Below, in pieces: positions 40,867 through 42,019 of a DNA stretch of 42,019 bases (position 1 is the first letter of the stretch; each line of letters opens with the position of its first letter). The stretch spans positions 1-42,019 of the forward strand of contig JAGLDY010000020.1 in assembly GCA_023145375.1 (NCBI GenBank). The letters run 5' to 3'. A program made the position numbers and the translations under genes. The notes beneath the pieces are model-generated. The model saw nothing but the letters and a program-made list of their open reading frames with translations, did no database searches and was not told the origin of the DNA. Source of the DNA: Candidatus Sabulitectum sp. (lineage in GTDB: Bacteria > Fermentibacterota > Fermentibacteria > Fermentibacterales > JCC-6).

Positions 40867-42019
40867 ATGGCTGATGCTTTCACAAGCGAAACTTACAATG
40901 CGTTATGCAGGGATGCTGAAGGCTATCTCGCTCGCGGCCTTGCTGAACAGGCCAGAGAGCTTCTTCTTAAAGCAACCAGTCTCATAGGAACCAGGGCTCG
41001 TGCCAGAAGCCTTCTTGCTGATGCGTGTATGCAGCTTACTCTGTGGGGAGAAGCCAAATCTCAACTGGAAGCTCTTGCCACTCTGGAAGTAGACAATATC
41101 CATACACACTTCAGGCTTGGTCAGGTTCTAGAGGAAACCGGTGAGTATCAACTTGCCATGGACAACTTCCGGGTGGTGCTTGATATGAACCCGGACCACC
41201 ACGGAGCAAAAGTTTCCATATCCAGACTTGAAATGGTGTCGAAAGAACAACCACCTTCAAAAATACCCAGCGTTGTGGAGGGTCAGCAGATCTATGCGGA
41301 TTCAGGTGATGGCGGAGTGTTCTCAGAAGATTCCGGCAGTATCGATGAACTGCTGAACACTATTGGAATGGGTGAGAAGAAAGAAGTCGACGGAGTTGAA
41401 GATCTCCTCAACTCTATTGGAATGAACAATGAAGAGAAGAAGAAAGCCAAAGTAGACTTTGACTCCATTTTCGGGACCCCACCTCAGGGCGAGGGTACCG
41501 CAGATGATACTCCTCTTTCCGATGTGTTCTCTCAAGATCAGCCTGATCAACCCGCTTCCTCTGAATCTTCCAGTTTGGATTCAATATTTGGAGGAGATGC
41601 ACCTCCTGCATCAGATACAGAAACTGAGCCACCAGCTGCTGATCTTGGCGCGATGTTTGGTGGTGGAGAGTCAGTTGCAGAGAGCACAGAAGCCGATGCT
41701 GACATCCCGGAAGCTGTTCCAGAAACAAACCTGGACTCCATATTCGGTGGAGATGAGTCACCAGTGGCTGAGACTGATAGCGAGCCACCAGCAGTGGAGG
41801 AACCGCCTGCAGCAGACCTTGGCGCGATGTTTGGTGGTGGAGAGTCAGTTGCAGAGAGTACAGAAGCCGATGCTGACATCCCGGAAGCTGTTCCAGAAAC
41901 AAACCTGGACTCCATATTCGGTGGAGATGAATCACCAGAGACTGAGGCTGATAGTGAGCCACCGGCAGTAGAGGAACCTCCTGCAGAAGCAACGGAAACC
42001 GATAGTGAATCTCCTGTAG
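40867..42019 (+). CDS. TPR protein with repetitive acidic LDSIFG-motif tail, cut by the window edge
   Basis: An open frame from ATG 40867 runs to the right edge without a stop (384 codons). GGGGG lies seven bases before the ATG. There is no signal peptide. Residues 1 to about 125 form TPR-like helices (GYLARGLAEQARELLLKAT, LGQVLEETGEYQLAMDNF, VLDMNPDHHGAK). The rest is low in complexity, acidic and Pro-rich. It carries recurring short motifs: DELLNTIGMG, EDLLNSIGMN, FDSIFG, LDSIFGG (three times) and DLGAMFGGGES (twice). The even spacing of these motifs suggests many copies of a docking peptide on a flexible tail. I do not recognise the family. Confidence 0.85.
   Translation, partial: MADAFTSETYNALCRDAEGYLARGLAEQARELLLKATSLIGTRARARSLLADACMQLTLWGEAKSQLEALATLEVDNIHTHFRLGQVLEETGEYQLAMDNFRVVLDMNPDHHGAKVSISRLEMVSKEQPPSKIPSVVEGQQIYADSGDGGVFSEDSGSIDELLNTIGMGEKKEVDGVEDLLNSIGMNNEEKKKAKVDFDSIFGTPPQGEGTADDTPLSDVFSQDQPDQPASSESSSLDSIFGGDAPPASDTETEPPAADLGAMFGGGESVAESTEADADIPEAVPETNLDSIFGGDESPVAETDSEPPAVEEPPAADLGAMFGGGESVAESTEADADIPEAVPETNLDSIFGGDESPETEADSEPPAVEEPPAEATETDSESPV
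41641..41988 (+). repeat. Two tandem 174-bp in-frame repeats in the TPR protein gene
   Basis: Unit 1 (41641-41814) and unit 2 (41815-41988) are nearly identical over their first ~124 bases and diverge near the end. Each encodes 58 residues with one DLGAMFGGGES and one LDSIFGGDESP motif. The few base differences in the conserved part are silent. Preceding sequence (41575-41640) holds a more diverged partial copy. Confidence 0.9.

Noticed and set aside
41641-41988. CRISPR-like array
   Set aside because: The repeats are 174 bp, in frame and coding, with no spacer structure.
41414-41992. 192-residue minus-strand frame rich in Leu, Gln and His opposite the right-edge repeats
   Set aside because: It is a shadow of the repetitive acidic tail encoded on the plus strand, which has a proper start, SD and TPR head.

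Overview
The window reads as one continuous piece of a bacterial chromosome of moderate GC. Most genes are packed head to tail with ATGA, TGATG or TAATG type junctions. The likely host is a Gram-negative member of the FCB (Fibrobacteres-Chlorobi-Bacteroidetes) group, perhaps one of its uncultured phyla such as Fermentibacterota or a relative. This is inference. It rests on two secreted proteins that end in a Por/T9SS-type sorting domain (a subtilase and an Omp28-like protein), several lipoproteins with clear lipoboxes, and an AgmX/PglI-type PEGA protein. TTG start codons with good Shine-Dalgarno (SD) sequences are unusually frequent. No phage, IS element, CRISPR array or replication origin was seen.

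Layout. (1) 1-3.6 kb: the tail of an unknown gene with a strong terminator, then a minus-strand operon DEDDh exonuclease > murA > PD40 lipoprotein. The MurA carries Asp in place of the catalytic Cys. (2) 3.6-6.3 kb: a Met-rich lipoprotein, then a small island with a YoeB/Phd-YefM toxin-antitoxin pair whose promoter is covered by a perfect palindrome, and an orphan YgiT-like zinc-finger ORF. (3) 6.35-9.5 kb, minus strand: UbiA-family prenyltransferase > ispE > tRNA-Gln > rplY > pth. (4) 9.6-30.4 kb, all plus strand: two tandem Na/Pi cotransporter paralogs with an exported Ig-like N-terminus, DUF3006, rsmI, a phosphatidylinositol-phosphate-synthase-like enzyme, inositol-1-phosphate synthase, tmk, a C-terminal processing protease, a phosphohexomutase, yceD-rpmF-plsX-fabH-fabG-acpP-fabF-rnc (no fabD), an acyl-CoA dehydrogenase with etfB and a ferredoxin-fused etfA, a PHP-domain protein and a small exported protein. 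(5) 30.4-35.1 kb: a divergent GroES-like gene, tRNA-Ser(UGA), a CYTH protein, a coiled-coil protein, an M90 (MtfA-like) peptidase, pyrE and the PEGA/AgmX protein. (6) 35.4-42 kb: a lipoprotein, the subtilase with sorting domain, a membrane protein, dtd, maf, the Omp28-like protein, tRNA-Ser(GGA), and an open-ended TPR protein with a repetitive acidic tail.

How the genes work together. The core is envelope and lipid biosynthesis: peptidoglycan (murA), isoprenoids (ispE, UbiA), fatty acids and phospholipids (plsX-fab), and inositol phospholipid (ino1 plus PIP synthase). Next to it lies an energy module. The order acyl-CoA dehydrogenase-EtfB-ferredoxin/EtfA matches that of electron-bifurcating acyl-CoA reductases of the caffeyl-CoA reductase (CarCDE) type, which points to an anaerobic, fermentative host. 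The most noteworthy observations are this putative bifurcating complex, the inositol-lipid pair, the Cys-to-Asp MurA, the duplicated fused phosphate transporters, the operator-covered toxin-antitoxin promoter and the repetitive LDSIFG protein at the right edge. None of these alone proves a wholly new system.
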